In this document: piece by piece, positions 24,166-36,139 of the stretch
Position numbering within the stretch: position 1 is the first letter of the stretch
Layout of the letters: the number at the start of each line of letters is the position of its first letter
The notes under the pieces: model-generated
What the model saw: the letters and a program-made list of their open reading frames with translations, nothing else
Databases searched by the model: none
What the model was told of the DNA's origin: nothing
Made by a program: the position numbers and the translations under genes
From: Gonatopus flavifemur
Taxonomy: Eukaryota; Arthropoda; Insecta; Hymenoptera; Dryinidae
NCBI GenBank assembly: GCA_018340375.1
Contig: JAFFJZ010000001.1
Coordinates: forward strand, 57,342,001-57,406,000
Reading direction: 5' to 3'
Length of the DNA stretch: 64,000 nucleotides

Positions 24166-24870
24166 CTATATACATATTTTTTAAGGAATAGATTCTTCCG
24201 AATATGAAAATATGTTGGCGATAGTGATTATTTCTATAATCAGCGATATGTAAGTATAACCGAAACAACATATTCACTTTCTTTCAGCGTTGATTTTCGT
24301 CAGGGGTATCGAATTGTCCTATTCTGTGTTCCATATTGCACGTTTGCAGTACTAGATTTATCACGTGAACAAAGTGTGCGTCCCTCATAATGACAGCTGC
24401 ATCGGATATCCGGTTTTAATGCGACCCGTTATGCGTCCGATCTGGTATTCGATGATCCGGCCGAATCGAACGGATCGCTGATGATAGAATATTGCTGGGC
24501 GCAAGGCTGGGCAATCTACGTAGAGGCAAGTGTGGTTAAAAATGGTCTAAATATTGTTTATATTGTATGGCAGTTACAACACTGCTTGGAGGAAAAAAAA
24601 GAGATTTCACAGTCACAGGGTCTCTAGTGCATGGCGGGACCCTGCCCGAGGCATTAGACAACTTTGGATGACAGTGGATTTTCATGTTGCACCACTAAGC
24701 ATGGCTGATAGCTTGGCCCAAGATGGAACTCTCCTCTCAAGCGGCAAATTGAAATGACTCTCACCAGGAGGGTGTTGCTTGTTTCTTGCGAGTAGCGAAC
24801 CAAGTATTCAATGAATATATCAGTCTCTTCTGAAAATTTCATGATTGACAGAATTCTTTATCTGTTTCAG

Positions 24871-25017
24871 GACGCGTCTACTTCAACGCCAAGACCACCG
24901 GATTTACGTCATTCATCAGTTCAAACTGATGAATTCTCCAACATTTATTCCGTTCATATCAGAAATTATGGAATGAATATTTTTTTTCTTTTCATTCTCA
25001 ACTACATCAAAAAATAA
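24871..25017 (+). CDS. Possible exon, unrecognised
   Basis: A strong-looking acceptor (TTCTTTATCTGTTTCAG) opens a frame starting DASTSTPRPPDLRHSSVQTD and running to TAA at 25017. The first 28 codons look protein-like, the last 20 are low complexity. No matching neighbour exon was found. It could be chance. Confidence 0.2.
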   Translation, partial: DASTSTPRPPDLRHSSVQTDEFSNIYSVHIRNYGMNIFFLFILNYIKK

Positions 25018-25019
25018 AG

Positions 25020-27900
25020 GATTGCGCCAGCGTTGGTTCATCCCTGCCATTGATGGTCAATGCTATAACAACTCTATCCTCAGTCTTGAATCTTGATTAT
25101 AGACCCTCATTTCTTCTCAACCTTCTCTTCAAAATCTTCAAACTCTATCGTCTACGAGTATCGATAATCGACTCACTCTGCTGAGCATGATCCTACTTAT
25201 CTATTCAATTCTTTCGAAAACAAATTCCGAAACACGGGTGTTGAGAAGACATACACGGGCTATAAACGGAGAGAAGCAAAACCAACCTCTCGATACCGTT
25301 TGAAAGCACGTAGGTAAGCATTTATCCCAGAATATCCTATTTATCTTGTCGAGTAAGTCTTGCCCCGTTCTATCGATTTCACAGCCCAATCACGTCCAGT
25401 CAGTCCAGCGTTTCACCGAAAACCTGTAATTTCGATTTCTTCTCCAAGATTTTCACCCTTCTTTCTATCCGTGTATCCTTTCGTATGTTTTTCCTTTTTC
25501 TTCTCTCATCTTCGTCACATCACCTTAAACATCTATCTTTTTCCTTCGGAAGTAGGATTCTCCGCGTAAAGCTCTTGCACTTCGCCCTTAGAATTCACCT
25601 TGTATTTCGTCGCACTGTACTGAATTTGAAATCTCGCGATCCCGTACGTATATGTTTAAACTGCAAGGATACGTATAAATACATATATATATATATATAT
25701 AAATATGTGTGTGTTTGTTTGTATCCGTTTCATTTACGAGAGTTCGTTGATGATTGTACAAATAACAAATAAAGCCGAGATTTGATCATTTGGCGTATAG
25801 TAAAATCGATAAATATCTTGAGAAATTCTGCTCTACTTGAGTATACTAAAGTTTGTTTACGGTATCAGCTTCGAGTGTTACAGCAGTAAATTTCTGACGT
25901 AAAATACTATACTTCGAAGCGGGATGATGAAGTTTCTTGGAAAGTGACAAAAATTTTACGAGAAAATTTGTAGGAAGTTATTCTGGTATGTGGCATAATG
26001 ATTTGACACAGGATATATATCTTTATTTATAGTAAAAGATTTATGTTACAAATGAATTCGCGTTTCTCTCCCGAAGTGAACCTCGAGTTAGGTTTTAAGT
26101 TGTAGATTCAATGTTCAAACGGTGAATACTTTGCAGGGTTTTATTGGTCGGAGCACAAATCTGAAGCGTATTAAAATTTATGAAGACAATAGAACTATGA
26201 AATTCAAGGAAATTTTTATGAATGTAAATTTAATTCGAAGCGATTGTTGAATATAGAAGGCGCTTACAACTAAAACTAGGATATTTCGATGATATTGACG
26301 GAAGTGAGACAAAAAGAACGACCTCAGCGAATTTATTGGTATGAAGACGAGTTCCTTGTAGCTCCTTTCCATATCTTAGCAAAGCAGCATTGCGAACAAT
26401 AGACCACAACATGTATCTGGAAGCTTGTAGGAGCTCGCAAGAACGAGATATCTGACAGGGAACAATTCCAATCAATTTGAGCGGTGTGCATGTTCGGGTC
26501 GGTTAGTCGCAAACTGAACCGACTTAGTTGAGTATTGTACAGATATGTGCACTCTTGTCTATGTACAGTTTGATAGTGATCCGGTTTTGTAACTGTATGA
26601 TGTACAACAGAGTTTACACATTTACTACACGTATATACCTATGTAGTTATCGACTGCGAGAATCGAGATATACATCTACATCGGACAATTCGATTCCGTG
26701 GCCAAATTAGAGTAGGTTGACCATTTAGACGACCACAGGAACGTCAGGGCTAATAACGCAGGGTGTGATAAGCTTGATTCCGGGAAGAGAGAAGGGGAGT
26801 ATTCTGTATATCAAACCACTTGATATCGATTGATTTCAATAAACCAATTATACACAATTAATCGTATTTCCTTCCAAACGAATGTTTATCTAATATTCTT
26901 CGATATTGACATCTTTCACTTTGATTTTTCTCTCTAACGAAGATCCTTTACCGGTCACGTAATCAACGATAGTTTGAGATTAAAACTCTCCTCGGATCTG
27001 GCCAAAATGAACATTCTCTTCAAAGAAAATGAACTAAAAGAAGTTAGAAATGAAGAACCAAAAAAATAAAAGAAAATAGAGGATGAACGAGAAAAGGGAG
27101 ATCAATTTCTTGTATACATGTATATATATATATAGACCTTGAAGTTGGTATGTACTTTTTTTACTCAGTTTTCAAGTGTCTTACCACCTTCGCTGCAATC
27201 CAAACCTGTATCTACCAATGCGATGGAAAAAGAAATCTATATATATATGTGTGTGTGTATGTGTTCTTGTAACAGTTCTGTGTAATGTTCGGTCGTTCGC
27301 TGGTTCAATCAACCTCATACGGGTGAGCAACACAGTACCGTCTTTAATTGGATTCTGGTCTGAAGTCTCACAGCTTTATGAGGACCAATCGTACCGAATT
27401 ATCTGAGACCTACATCACTTTTAGCGACGGTTCGATGCTTCATCGATTGCAGGTTGTACATGTAGGTATTGGAGCGTCTCAGTACTGGGGAAGAAAAATT
27501 GTGTAATAATACTGACAATTGAATATATAACGATAAAAGGGAAAATCGATATTCTTGGAAATTATAAATATGGACTCCTACGAGGAATAAGATCGTAAAC
27601 ATATATAACATCTGCAGAGAGTTTCTCAAGCAAGACATGGGCGGTCTTAGAGAAGATCCAACGACGTTGAGCTTTCACTCTCAACTATCCCTGCGCATTC
27701 GAACATAGAAGGGTGACAAATCAATGGCGAATGCTAGGGTAGGTAACGGCATATGAACGCTAGTTCCTATCTTATCAACGTATTATTCAATGGTGGAGGC
27801 TGTTCTGGACTTTAACTGCTTGCATTTGCATAAATCCATAGATCTCTCGGGCCATACTCCACTGCTGGCCGTGTCTATCCATCTCTAGATGCATGCATAC
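25020..27900. other. Repeat-poor region without clear genes
   Basis: Holds TA/GT microsatellites near 25683-25715 and 27120-27260 and an AATAAA at 25768. Several weak open frames show no family resemblance. It is free of foldback elements, like the genic blocks, so undetected exons or a non-coding transcript are possible. Confidence 0.35.
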
Positions 27901-27912
27901 AGCAAATTACAG

Positions 27913-28147
27913 TGCCCGCAAGCGGAATTGTGGATAGCGAGCCCCCTGTAACTCAACCACCCTTGCTAAATCTCCGCCTCGACCCATCACCGGAAGGCCC
28001 GAACGGGTGTACTACGAGCTCGACGACGACGAGGTCTGCAAGGACGATGATGACATTTACTCTAAGGCTTTGTATTGGCCGTCAATGACAACACACGCTC
28101 TCTCAACAAACCTTCTACTATGTTGTCGACCGCTCGAGTTGAATTAA
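27913..28147 (+). CDS. GC-rich coding-like patch, two overlapping frames
   Basis: A sharp rise in GC inside AT-rich DNA. One + frame (27938-28147) reads RPITGRPERVYYELDDDEVC and onward with mostly C or G at third positions, then stops at TAA 28147. A second + frame entered from TTACAG at 27912 reads SGIVDSEPPVTQPPLLNLRL and on to TGA 28088. Only one can be real and neither is recognised. It may be a terminal exon of a gene whose other exons I did not find. Confidence 0.3.
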
Positions 28148-28524
28148 TGACGCCACACTTTGATCTTTTGCTTTGAAATCGGACCCTGAACCAGGTTCAC
28201 TTTTTTCTGCTGTTACGTCAACAGAGGGCTGGCAAGAATGTTTATAGATTGATCGATATTTATGGAGCAGGGCTGGAAAAATTGTGTGTTTGATAATGCC
28301 ATGGAGTGAATTTTGAACTAAGAATAATTGCTAAAGTATAAATAATTGAATATGGAAGTGATGATGGCACGATGGCCTCTAGGCAAGCTTGAAATGAATA
28401 TTGATATTATTTCTCGTGCAGAGTGAATGTTTCGTGTGTGTGTGTTCATTGTACATAGTGAAGAGGTCGTGAAAACTGAGAGAAAAATTGGCTGATTAGG
28501 GGATTAAATAGGTTTCAATAGGTT

Positions 28525-29142
28525 CCCTGGTAGCAATTTTCGCTAGTGCATCTCTTCTACTCATGAGTTCTCACTAGAATGTAACACTCGAACTAACTAG
28601 ATTCCATTTATCAAAACTATTGAAACAGTCATCTTATTAGAAAACTAACATGGTCCTTGTGAGAATAATTAAATAAAAACTCATTATTGAATTTATAATT
28701 GATTCAGGTATGTTCTTGGTTTGAACAATTTTGCTTTTCAACTCAGAGAATTTTGTTTTCTGGTAGTAACATTGTTTGCTTGCATCAAAAGAACACTGTC
28801 CGGAGATGATTCTATTTTGAGAAGAAAAAGACATGTTTTCAATTTGCTTAATTATTTTTTTTTAGTGTACATGCATAAAACATTTTTTCACCAGGCATCC
28901 AGAAAAATTAATTAATCCAAATATGAATCTAATGAATAAAACTGCTTAATAATGATTTTAGTTAATAATGTATAAATCTAATCTTAGTAATGTTTGGATG
29001 AACCTTGCGAGAAATTCACAAGTTTTATTCAAACATCACTAATCAGATAATCCTTAGTCGCTCACTAGTTTTATTTTAATAAGTTTTTCCTTGCGAATAA
29101 CTCATGAGTCATGAGGAAGAACTTGTGACATTTCTACTAGGG
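28525..29142. mobile_element. CCCTRGTAG-ended foldback element, 618 bp
   Basis: Ends CCCTGGTAGCAAT and, inverted, CCCTAGTAGAAAT, with further inverted matches inside (ACTCATGAGTT near 28560 and 29098). Confidence 0.7.
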
Positions 29143-29144
29143 TT

Positions 29145-30165
29145 CCAACTGGTTCGAAGAAGTGTGCATGGTTATTTACAGTTTGCATTAAAGTTGGTCA
29201 GGCAAAGAGATTTATTAGATTTCCCAAACTAGGGCAGCCAATTTCCTCGCCTAAAGCGCTTACGCGTTTCTTCAGCTTTTTTTCATACAAATGACGAACC
29301 CTTGTCTGCAATTCATCAAACTGTGTGCTTGAGATCTTGTTAGATTCACATAGAACTTTTATGGGAATAAGTTCCAATTTGGAAGTTCTATATTCGTGTT
29401 GTTATCGATTTCTGTACAATCGAAGATTTCCAACTACTTTATATTGAGTATGATTCGCGGTGGATAAGTAATTTCGTTGGGTTTATGAGGAATATTAAAA
29501 TCTCAAACACAATCTCTGGCTGAGACGTGAAACACCTCGAATAACCCAACTCCATAAATGAGTTAACAGATCTCAAAGTTCAAACATTTATATGATGTAT
29601 GTGATAATTGGCATGAGAATAGAAAATTAGGAGATAACTCACAAATGGTTCTTCACGTACCCGAGGTACAAAATACCCTTGGACTGAATCCAAGGTGTTT
29701 GCTTGTTTGGTCTACACAAGAAGATGAGATAATATGTATCGTTATATGGGTTGGTAATTGCAAGAAGTAAGTATTTTCAGGACATGTTATGTAATTCAAG
29801 AGTTTTTATTAATTATTATACTTCGATGACAATGCCCGTTAGAATCGAACAAAAGAAAAGATTGTTGTTAGACTCTGAAAGGTTTTTTTCACGAGAAATC
29901 CGGGCAAAAACTGACAGAATTTCGAATCGATTTCATCCAAAATCAACAAATTGGGCGAAAACTTTCGTCCCAGGTTTTGATAGGATGTTTCAATTAATGT
30001 ATTCATGTCGTAGCCTCAAAATATATTTTATTGTGGCAGAAAAAAGCCATGAGTATGCGACAAGAAAATATACACATAGTTTCTATCGTCATAATTAGTT
30101 AAATCTCATGAGTGCGATACTTCGTCTAATAATCTTTAATATAAATTAAATACAAAAGCGGAATC
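29145..30165. other. Intergenic, no supported feature
   Basis: A 115-codon + frame at 29751-30098 has no ATG at its start, no recognisable domain and no splice context. I treat it as chance. Confidence 0.4.
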
Positions 30166-30168
30166 CCT

Positions 30169-30423
30169 CACTGTAAAACATGTTGGGAGTTTTCCTTCGC
30201 ACTGTTGGTGGATTTCATCCCCCCATCGTGGTGGGAATTGTTTTTCCACCAAAAATGGGGGATTTTTCCACCACTTTGAGGAATTGTTTTGTTTTTTGGG
30301 GTGTTGAATTCTCTAAAAATGAAGGAAAAGTCCACTAAATTATGGTAAAAAATTCCCCATTTATGGAGGAACTTTGCTGTCACCATTTTTTGGGGGAAAA
30401 TTCCACAATCATTTTTCACAGTG
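30169..30423. mobile_element. Foldback with CACTGTAAAA ends
   Basis: Ends CACTGTAAAACATG and TTTTTCACAGTG. The interior tiles TCCACCA and GGGGGAAT-type words (ATTCCCCATTTATGGAGGAA). A truncated relative lies at 51150-51285. Confidence 0.8.
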
Positions 30424-31449
30424 CTCTTTATGCGTCATGGATTTTTGACCCTTTCCTTATGTATAAGGAGCATGGAAGTATAAAAAGAACTATGAAGAAT
30501 GTCATGTATGAATGTATGTATCAATATCATCGACATGGATTGTTATCGATGATGTTTTTTGTATGTTAGAGATTTGGGTCAAGTTCAATTCTGGATACGA
30601 AGCAATTCGGACTTGTATCTCCACAGATGATAAGCCGTTGAGGAACAGAAAACTGGGCCAGGATGATAATCAATAAATTTAGGCATTTATCGATTAATAA
30701 AGATTCGTGAAAACTATGAAATTTATATTTTTCTCTCCTGACGATTATCTTTGAAATTTATATCGGATCTCAACGAATACAGAAACCTGTTGCACATAAA
30801 TTTGATCTGACATTGAAATCAATGTCCAATAAAAAGAATGTTTGCACTTGATATACAAAAATATATGAATTATCGTTGCACGTTATCAATGGTTTGTACC
30901 GATTGATAAATTCTGTATGCGTGTACAGTTATCTTCATGACAAAGTGCTGTTTCCAAGCCATGTATCACTCTTTGTTTTGATATCCTGTTCTTTATTAAA
31001 AGTTTCCTCGAGTTTATAGCACATTATCGTATGTTTTAATACGATCTTCTCTTTCTCACCTTCCAATTAAGATAGAAATACTCCAGGCTCTAAAACTGTT
31101 GGTTATTTTCATGTTCATTCCAGAACAACATCTCTTTTACCTCGAGTTTAAAATTGTTTTCTTTTTAAATTTACTCTGAAAGAGAGTTTAAATTTCAATT
31201 ACTTTTACATTCTTCATGGTAAAATATGAAACAATCTCCATTGTGGATTTTATATTTCAATATTTGAGATATCGATTGATTAATTTTATATCTCAATCCT
31301 TGTCAACGTTATTTGCCTTGGAGAATAAAAAAGTTTCATCGACGTCAGTGTCACTGTTTGTGCTTCATTCATCGATCATCTGTCAAATATGAATAAATCT
31401 TTACAAAAACATAATTCATCATTAGTATCACGCGAATGGAAACAGAACA

Positions 31450-31608
31450 CACACCGAGAAAAAAGTACCTAGCTGCAGCAATTAAAATTTAGTTGTCTCA
31501 GCTGAATTACTGTGACAAATAAAATTTATTTGATTCAAATAAGTTCCTATTTAGAGTGACCAAATTTCCTAGCTGTTTAATATTCCGCTAAACCTTTTTC
31601 ATGAGTGC
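31450..31608. mobile_element. MITE, TAGCTGCAGCTA family (copy 2)
   Basis: Begins CACCGAGAAAAAAGTACC, then CTAGCTGCAGCAATTAAAA and TTTCCTAGCTGTTTAATAT, and ends in CCTTTTTCATGAGTG. Confidence 0.7.
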
Positions 31609-31997
31609 AAAAAATCCAGAAAAGTGCGCAAGAATTTGATTGAAATAGTGTGGGGTTTGCATTAGTTAGATTTCTACCTAAGCCTCAACATGTACGTTGA
31701 AAAATGATTGTGGAATTTTTTTCCACTATGATTCGATGGATGTTCCAGATAGAAAGATTTCTCAATAATTCGCATTATGTTGCCAAGGTGTTTCCGCAGA
31801 AAGCATTGTTATTGGTGGCAAACCGAGGTGATGTCACCGTATTGAACACATCATGTTTACATTCTATGCATTATCACAAGCTGAGAGAACTTCATGATAG
31901 TATTTTTACGGCACGTTGTATTACAAAATATCCAAAGCCTGTTTTTCTATCTGGGTTTTCTCAGGCAGAACAGTTCCTTATAGCTAGAAAAACATCC

Positions 31998-32165
31998 CCT
32001 ATTTCTGTACAGTGAGGAAAATTCAGTAAATTTACCGAAATCAGTTAACCCAATCACAGGGAGTGAAAATCTGCGAATATTTAACAATTTTCGGTGAAAT
32101 CACCGAAGAATCGGTATAATAATTTTTTAAATTTCGGTAACTCTTCCAAATTTCTCTTGGGGTGA
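31998..32165. mobile_element. Diverged TTTACCGAAA foldback
   Basis: CAGTAAATTTACCGAAATCAG, TTCGGTGAAATCACCGAAG and AAATTTCGGTAACTC form overlapping inverted repeats, related to the 55629-55840 element. Confidence 0.5.
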
Positions 32166-32609
32166 ATTTCTTTTCTCGTTCAATTGATCGATTTCTTTTA
32201 CAGTGGGATGATAAATTAAATAATGAGGGAACGGAACCTACGATCGAAACAAGGAGAAAGTCCCTATAATTTTTATACTGCGGGATGATATGTTTTCATT
32301 CATCAAAACCGTTCGTTCGATGCAATTCGTCGCTCTTTTGTCTTATTCTTAGAAATTGAAGCGTCAAGAAAAAAACCATTCCATTTGAATATCTGGGATC
32401 TGTTTTCGATGGAACACAGTTCGATCTCTAAACATTGGAGGAATTTCTTTATTCCAAATTTTCGTTAACATTTGTCCTTTCTTCCTCCCTAGAAGAAAGA
32501 TGGGCACAGAATGATCCATAACAAAAAAACTGGTTCCTACGTCGTTATCCAGGATTAAGTGCAGTGTTCGGATTCTTTCGCATTAATTAACAACCGGATG
32601 ATTCTTTAG

Positions 32610-32618
32610 TATATAAAG
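32610..32618 (+). promoter_or_regulatory. TATA box of the secreted-protein gene
   Basis: TATATAAAG, 110 bases upstream of the ATG, predicting a start near 32640. A TCAGTC at 32669 lies too far away to be the paired initiator. Confidence 0.6.
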
Positions 32619-32727
32619 GTGATGGTCCAAACGTTTTGGCATTATTTTGTTCTCGTTGACCCAATCGATCAGTCTTGTGATACTTTGGTGATCTTCTCAT
32701 TTGATATCCGTAACTCAACACTTCAAC

Positions 32728-32742
32728 ATGAAATTTTTAGTG
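32728..32742 (+). CDS. Secreted-protein exon 1
   Basis: Five codons (MKFLV) followed directly by a consensus donor GTAAGT. Confidence 0.82.
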
Positions 32743-35700
32743 GTAAGTGAATATGCATTCAAATTTTGTACATTTAAAGTCAAAATCAATTGACAAATGT
32801 TTTTCTCAAAGAATCGTATCGCAAATGTTGCCATGTCATGAGCCCTACACTGTTAAAAATTTCCGCATGAGTTTTAATGTAAATCTACTGGAAGTTTTTT
32901 TCAAGGACGTAACTGAAAATTCATGTACGGGTTCCACAAATTTCAAGTCTACATACATTAAATTGAATGTACATGGATTTGAAATTTAATGTATGAATAC
33001 ATGAAATTTTTATATGAATTTTCATTCGCGTTCCAGAAAAAAACTTCCAGTAAATTTTCTTTGAAACTTATTAAGAACCTTCAAGTGACAGACGAAACAT
33101 ATGATATTTTTCGCGTCCTTCTTTTATAAAATATGTAAGAATTACAAATTTCAAATATGTGATAATAAAATACATGCACGCAGGATTTCGCACTGTGAAT
33201 GCAAATTCTCATTCCATATTGGTTCTGAAATATAGGAAGCCAAATTTTCTGAATTATAACCTTCAATCGTAAGAATTTTCCATCGATTCCATAATGTTTC
33301 AGAACCACTATGAAATTAAAACCCTCAATCCCAAGCATGTATTTTATCATCGTATTCATAAAATTGTTATTTCTCACGTGGTTCACGAAAACATTTCGCG
33401 CAAAATTTCGTACCCTTCCCCAACAGAACCTAAAATTTGTGTACGTCCAGGAAACGTCCAAATACGTTTCTCGGACGTCCTTCGGAGGTTTCCTGGACTT
33501 ACACAAGTTTTAGGTTCCGTTGGGCTTCAGTGTCGTTCAAGCACTCTCAAAGACAAGACTCGTAGAGTGTAACCTAATGCGATTGAGAATAATAATTTCA
33601 AAATTTATGATCACAAGAAGATTATAATTATTCAATTCACTCACTCAATTTCAAACATTATTGATGGTTAAGTTATTTTCTCAAATCTCTATCGATTTAG
33701 TCTAAGTTAATTTTCAATGTACTGATACTTGAAATTGTAATTCAATTCCACATGATTTGAAAATTAATGTAATAATACTTGAATATCATTTCATGTACCT
33801 TTAAGTTGAAATTTCATGTACACTAGTACATTAAGAGTGCATTAAAATTCAAGAAATTTTTAACAGTGTAGGTTAGAAAGTCTCATATCGAATCTTAATG
33901 ATTATTGAGGTTCAATATAAACTTTGTAACGATAAATAATTGTCCATACTCGCTCAAAATCGTTGGAATCAATTGGAATCGGTTGAGTCAATCAAATTCA
34001 ATAAGAATTTAATTCCTTCGCTCTCATTCTGATGAATCTTGTTTCCAATGATAAAAATAATTCCTTTCAATGAGGAAATTTTTCATCGAATTGGAATTAT
34101 ATTCATCGAATCCAAGGACGAATATATTTCTGTTCCAATTGAAAAATCCTTTGTTTCAATCTGATGGAAACTTCTTCCATGGCCCTGGTTAAAAGAATCC
34201 ATCGAATCTGACGAAATGACGTTTAATGGGATATGGTCAGAACATTGTGCAAGATTTATTCAGAATCACATTGAAAGAATACACCCATCTGGGTAAATCT
34301 CACTGGAAATAGTTGAATAGAATTTGGTCAGAACATTGTGCGAGATTCAACGAGATTTGGCGAGAATTAATCGGTTTGTTTAACCAGGGTGAAGTGAATT
34401 GATTTCCATTGAAAAAACGATTTATTAGAATGAGGGAGAAGAAAGTTTTCTTCCAACTTAAGAAATTGGGTTTAAATGTGATTTTGAATGGTCATTTACA
34501 CTGAAAAGACTGCAACAATGTTGCTCAATTGCTAATAAGGATTGTGTTATATCAATCCCAGGACTGGGCGAGTATTTTGAACACAATAATTTTAAATATG
34601 TATCGGAATAGAAAATCAGTGTTATATATCTCACATTTGAAATATATTCAAATTATTATACGAGAATTAATCAAAATACTTACTTAGAAAAAGTATAAAA
34701 TACAAAATACTTTGGAAAATCTGTTTTAAAACTATAATTTCTCGATTGTAAAATATAAAATTCTTTGGTAAATACACTTGATATTCAAAATGCCCTAGGA
34801 AATGTATTGTAAATTCAAAATACGAAGTACTGATTTTATTTCCAACACCTTTTTCGCATAATTGTATTTCAAATACTCGCCCAGCCCTCATCAATTCACA
34901 ATAATCAATATAAAAATAAGACTGTCAGGAAACATTGCTGAATTGACTATTTATTGTCAACCCTCAGGATAAAAACTTCAAATTGACCTATTTTTTCGCA
35001 CCCAAAGTTTGAAATAAACTTGCATTTGTTCACTTATTGATAAAGAGGTACTAATCCATCAATTCATATACAAATTTCCCTATTCAAACATGGCGATGTT
35101 GGAATTCATACTTTTTTTAAATTCCGCATGTTCCGGATACTCACTGACTTACGCTAATCCTTTTCGAAGGCTGAGATTCAACAAGACAACTTTGCATCGC
35201 TACAGGAACCAAAATTATTGTGTATTTAACAATAAAATGTCAACAGTTCTTTTATAGTTACCCAGACAAGCAAAAATTTGTCATTGTCTAAAAGATTTCC
35301 ATTGGATATCTTAAAGATGTCTCATGCAACATTTTTCACTGTCGAGACATCTTCAGTAAGTAATCCAAAAGACGTCTAAAAGAGATTTGAAGACATCTTA
35401 ACCGAAGATATCTTTGAGACAGTGAAAATGGTTGCATAGACATCTTTAAAACATCCGGTGGAAATCTTTGAGACAATCAAAAAATTGTGATGTCTGGGTT
35501 GTGCTACGAAATACATTTTTTTTTCATGTACGGTTGCGAATGTTGTATTGAACTCCATTAATTAATAGGTTTCAATAAACTTCTTCCTTACCAGAGAGAC
35601 CTGATCAGTCCGCAAATTCAAGTTTTTTATTTCAAAGCGAAACACTTGAAAGCACGTAAATATGTTGATAATCTGGATAAAATGTGTTATAACGGAATAT

Positions 35701-36135
35701 TTTTATATTTATACGCTTTTGAATGTTCAATAGAATCGTAATATATTGATTCAAAACTTCATGTATGTTTAAAACAATTCTTCATCGTAAATATTTGGTT
35801 TATTTTCATTTCAGGTCATTGTTGTTTCCGCTCTGATAGCTGTTACTTTGAGCGCGGAAATTCCTAAAACAGGAGTGGATAAACTGTCCCCCGAATCCGA
35901 GGTTCCCGCGGAATCGAATGAAAGCGCAGAAGCGTCGAGAGATAAGAGACAGTTTTACTTTACATCACCATTTGCGTATTATGGATATCCGACAGTTCCA
36001 GTAATACCGGTAGCAGCACCATTAGCGGGACCAACAGTACCCGTCGCTCCACTAACCACGCATAAACGGTTTTCCTACGCTTACAGTAATTACGATCCCT
36101 ACAATTCTCATATCTACAACACTGTTGTTTATTAA
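32728..36135 (+). CDS. Small secreted protein with dibasic cleavage sites
   Basis: Exons 32728-32742 and 35815-36135 join in phase 0 (GTG|GTAAGT .. TTTCAG|GTC), giving 111 aa. Residues 1-19 (MKFLVVIVVSALIAVTLSA) form a clear signal peptide split by the intron after codon 5, an arrangement common in insect cuticular and salivary genes. Then comes an acidic S/E/P-rich stretch (20-46), a basic site RDKR at 47-50, a segment rich in Y, F, P and V (QFYFTSPFAYYGYP, VPVIPVAAPLAGPTVPVAP), a second site HKR at 88-90, and a Tyr/Asn-rich tail. N40-E-S is a possible glycosylation site. It may be a cuticle/matrix protein or a propeptide processed by a furin-like enzyme; the family is not recognised. The intron (3.07 kb) carries several MITEs. 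A TATA box lies upstream. Confidence 0.85.
32846..33870. mobile_element. 1.0 kb TA-flanked element, CACTGTTAAAAATTTC ends
   Basis: TA|CACTGTTAAAAATTTC at 32846 and GAAATTTTTAACAGTG|TA at 33870. Lies in the intron of the secreted-protein gene. It contains a separate hairpin (33420-33525) and no transposase. Confidence 0.85.
33420..33525. repeat. Hairpin nested in the 32846-33870 element
   Basis: AACAGAACCTAAAATTTGTG, then TACGTCCAGGAAACGTCC, and its inverted copy ending AAGTTTTAGGTTCCGTTGGG. Stem about 45 bp with several mismatches. Confidence 0.75.
34183..34389. mobile_element. CCCTGGTTAAA foldback (copy 1)
   Basis: Ends CCCTGGTTAAAAGAATCC and TTTAACCAGGG. Interior GGTCAGAACATTGTGC and GAATCT/AGATTC words are shared with the copy at 58940-59175. 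Confidence 0.8.
34559..34889. mobile_element. hAT-like MITE, 331 bp
   Basis: Inverted ends CAGG(A/G)CTGGGCGAGTATTT, the kind of terminus seen in hAT elements, flanked by an 8 bp duplication ATCAATCC/ATCAATTC (7 of 8 match), the hAT signature length. The interior repeats AAAATAC/GTATTTT words. It lies in the secreted-protein gene intron. Confidence 0.75.
35260..35499. mobile_element. Foldback, AGACATCTT family
   Basis: Ends ACCCAGACAAGCAAAAATTT and, inverted, ACCCAGACATCACAATTTTT. The interior tiles AGACATCTT/AAGATGTCT. Diverged relatives lie near 38990-39120 and 58390-58500. Lies in the intron, 315 bp before exon 2. Confidence 0.85.
35815..36135 (+). CDS. Secreted-protein exon 2
   Basis: After TTTTCATTTCAG, phase 0, 106 codons to TAA at 36135. 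It completes the signal peptide and encodes the whole mature protein. No canonical AATAAA follows closely; TATAAA near 36316 might serve. Confidence 0.88.
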   Translation, partial: VIVVSALIAVTLSAEIPKTGVDKLSPESEVPAESNESAEASRDKRQFYFTSPFAYYGYPTVPVIPVAAPLAGPTVPVAPLTTHKRFSYAYSNYDPYNSHIYNTVVY

Positions 36136-36139
36136 ATGG

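Noticed and set aside
29751..30098. 115-codon + strand open frame
   Set aside because: No ATG, no domain, no splice context; probably chance.
31704..32015. 103-codon + strand frame starting with ATG
   Set aside because: No recognisable family or signal; its end runs into a foldback relic. Not enough to call.
33081..33506. 141-codon - strand open frame
   Set aside because: Inside the TA-flanked element 32846-33870 and across its hairpin; no domain, no conserved motif.
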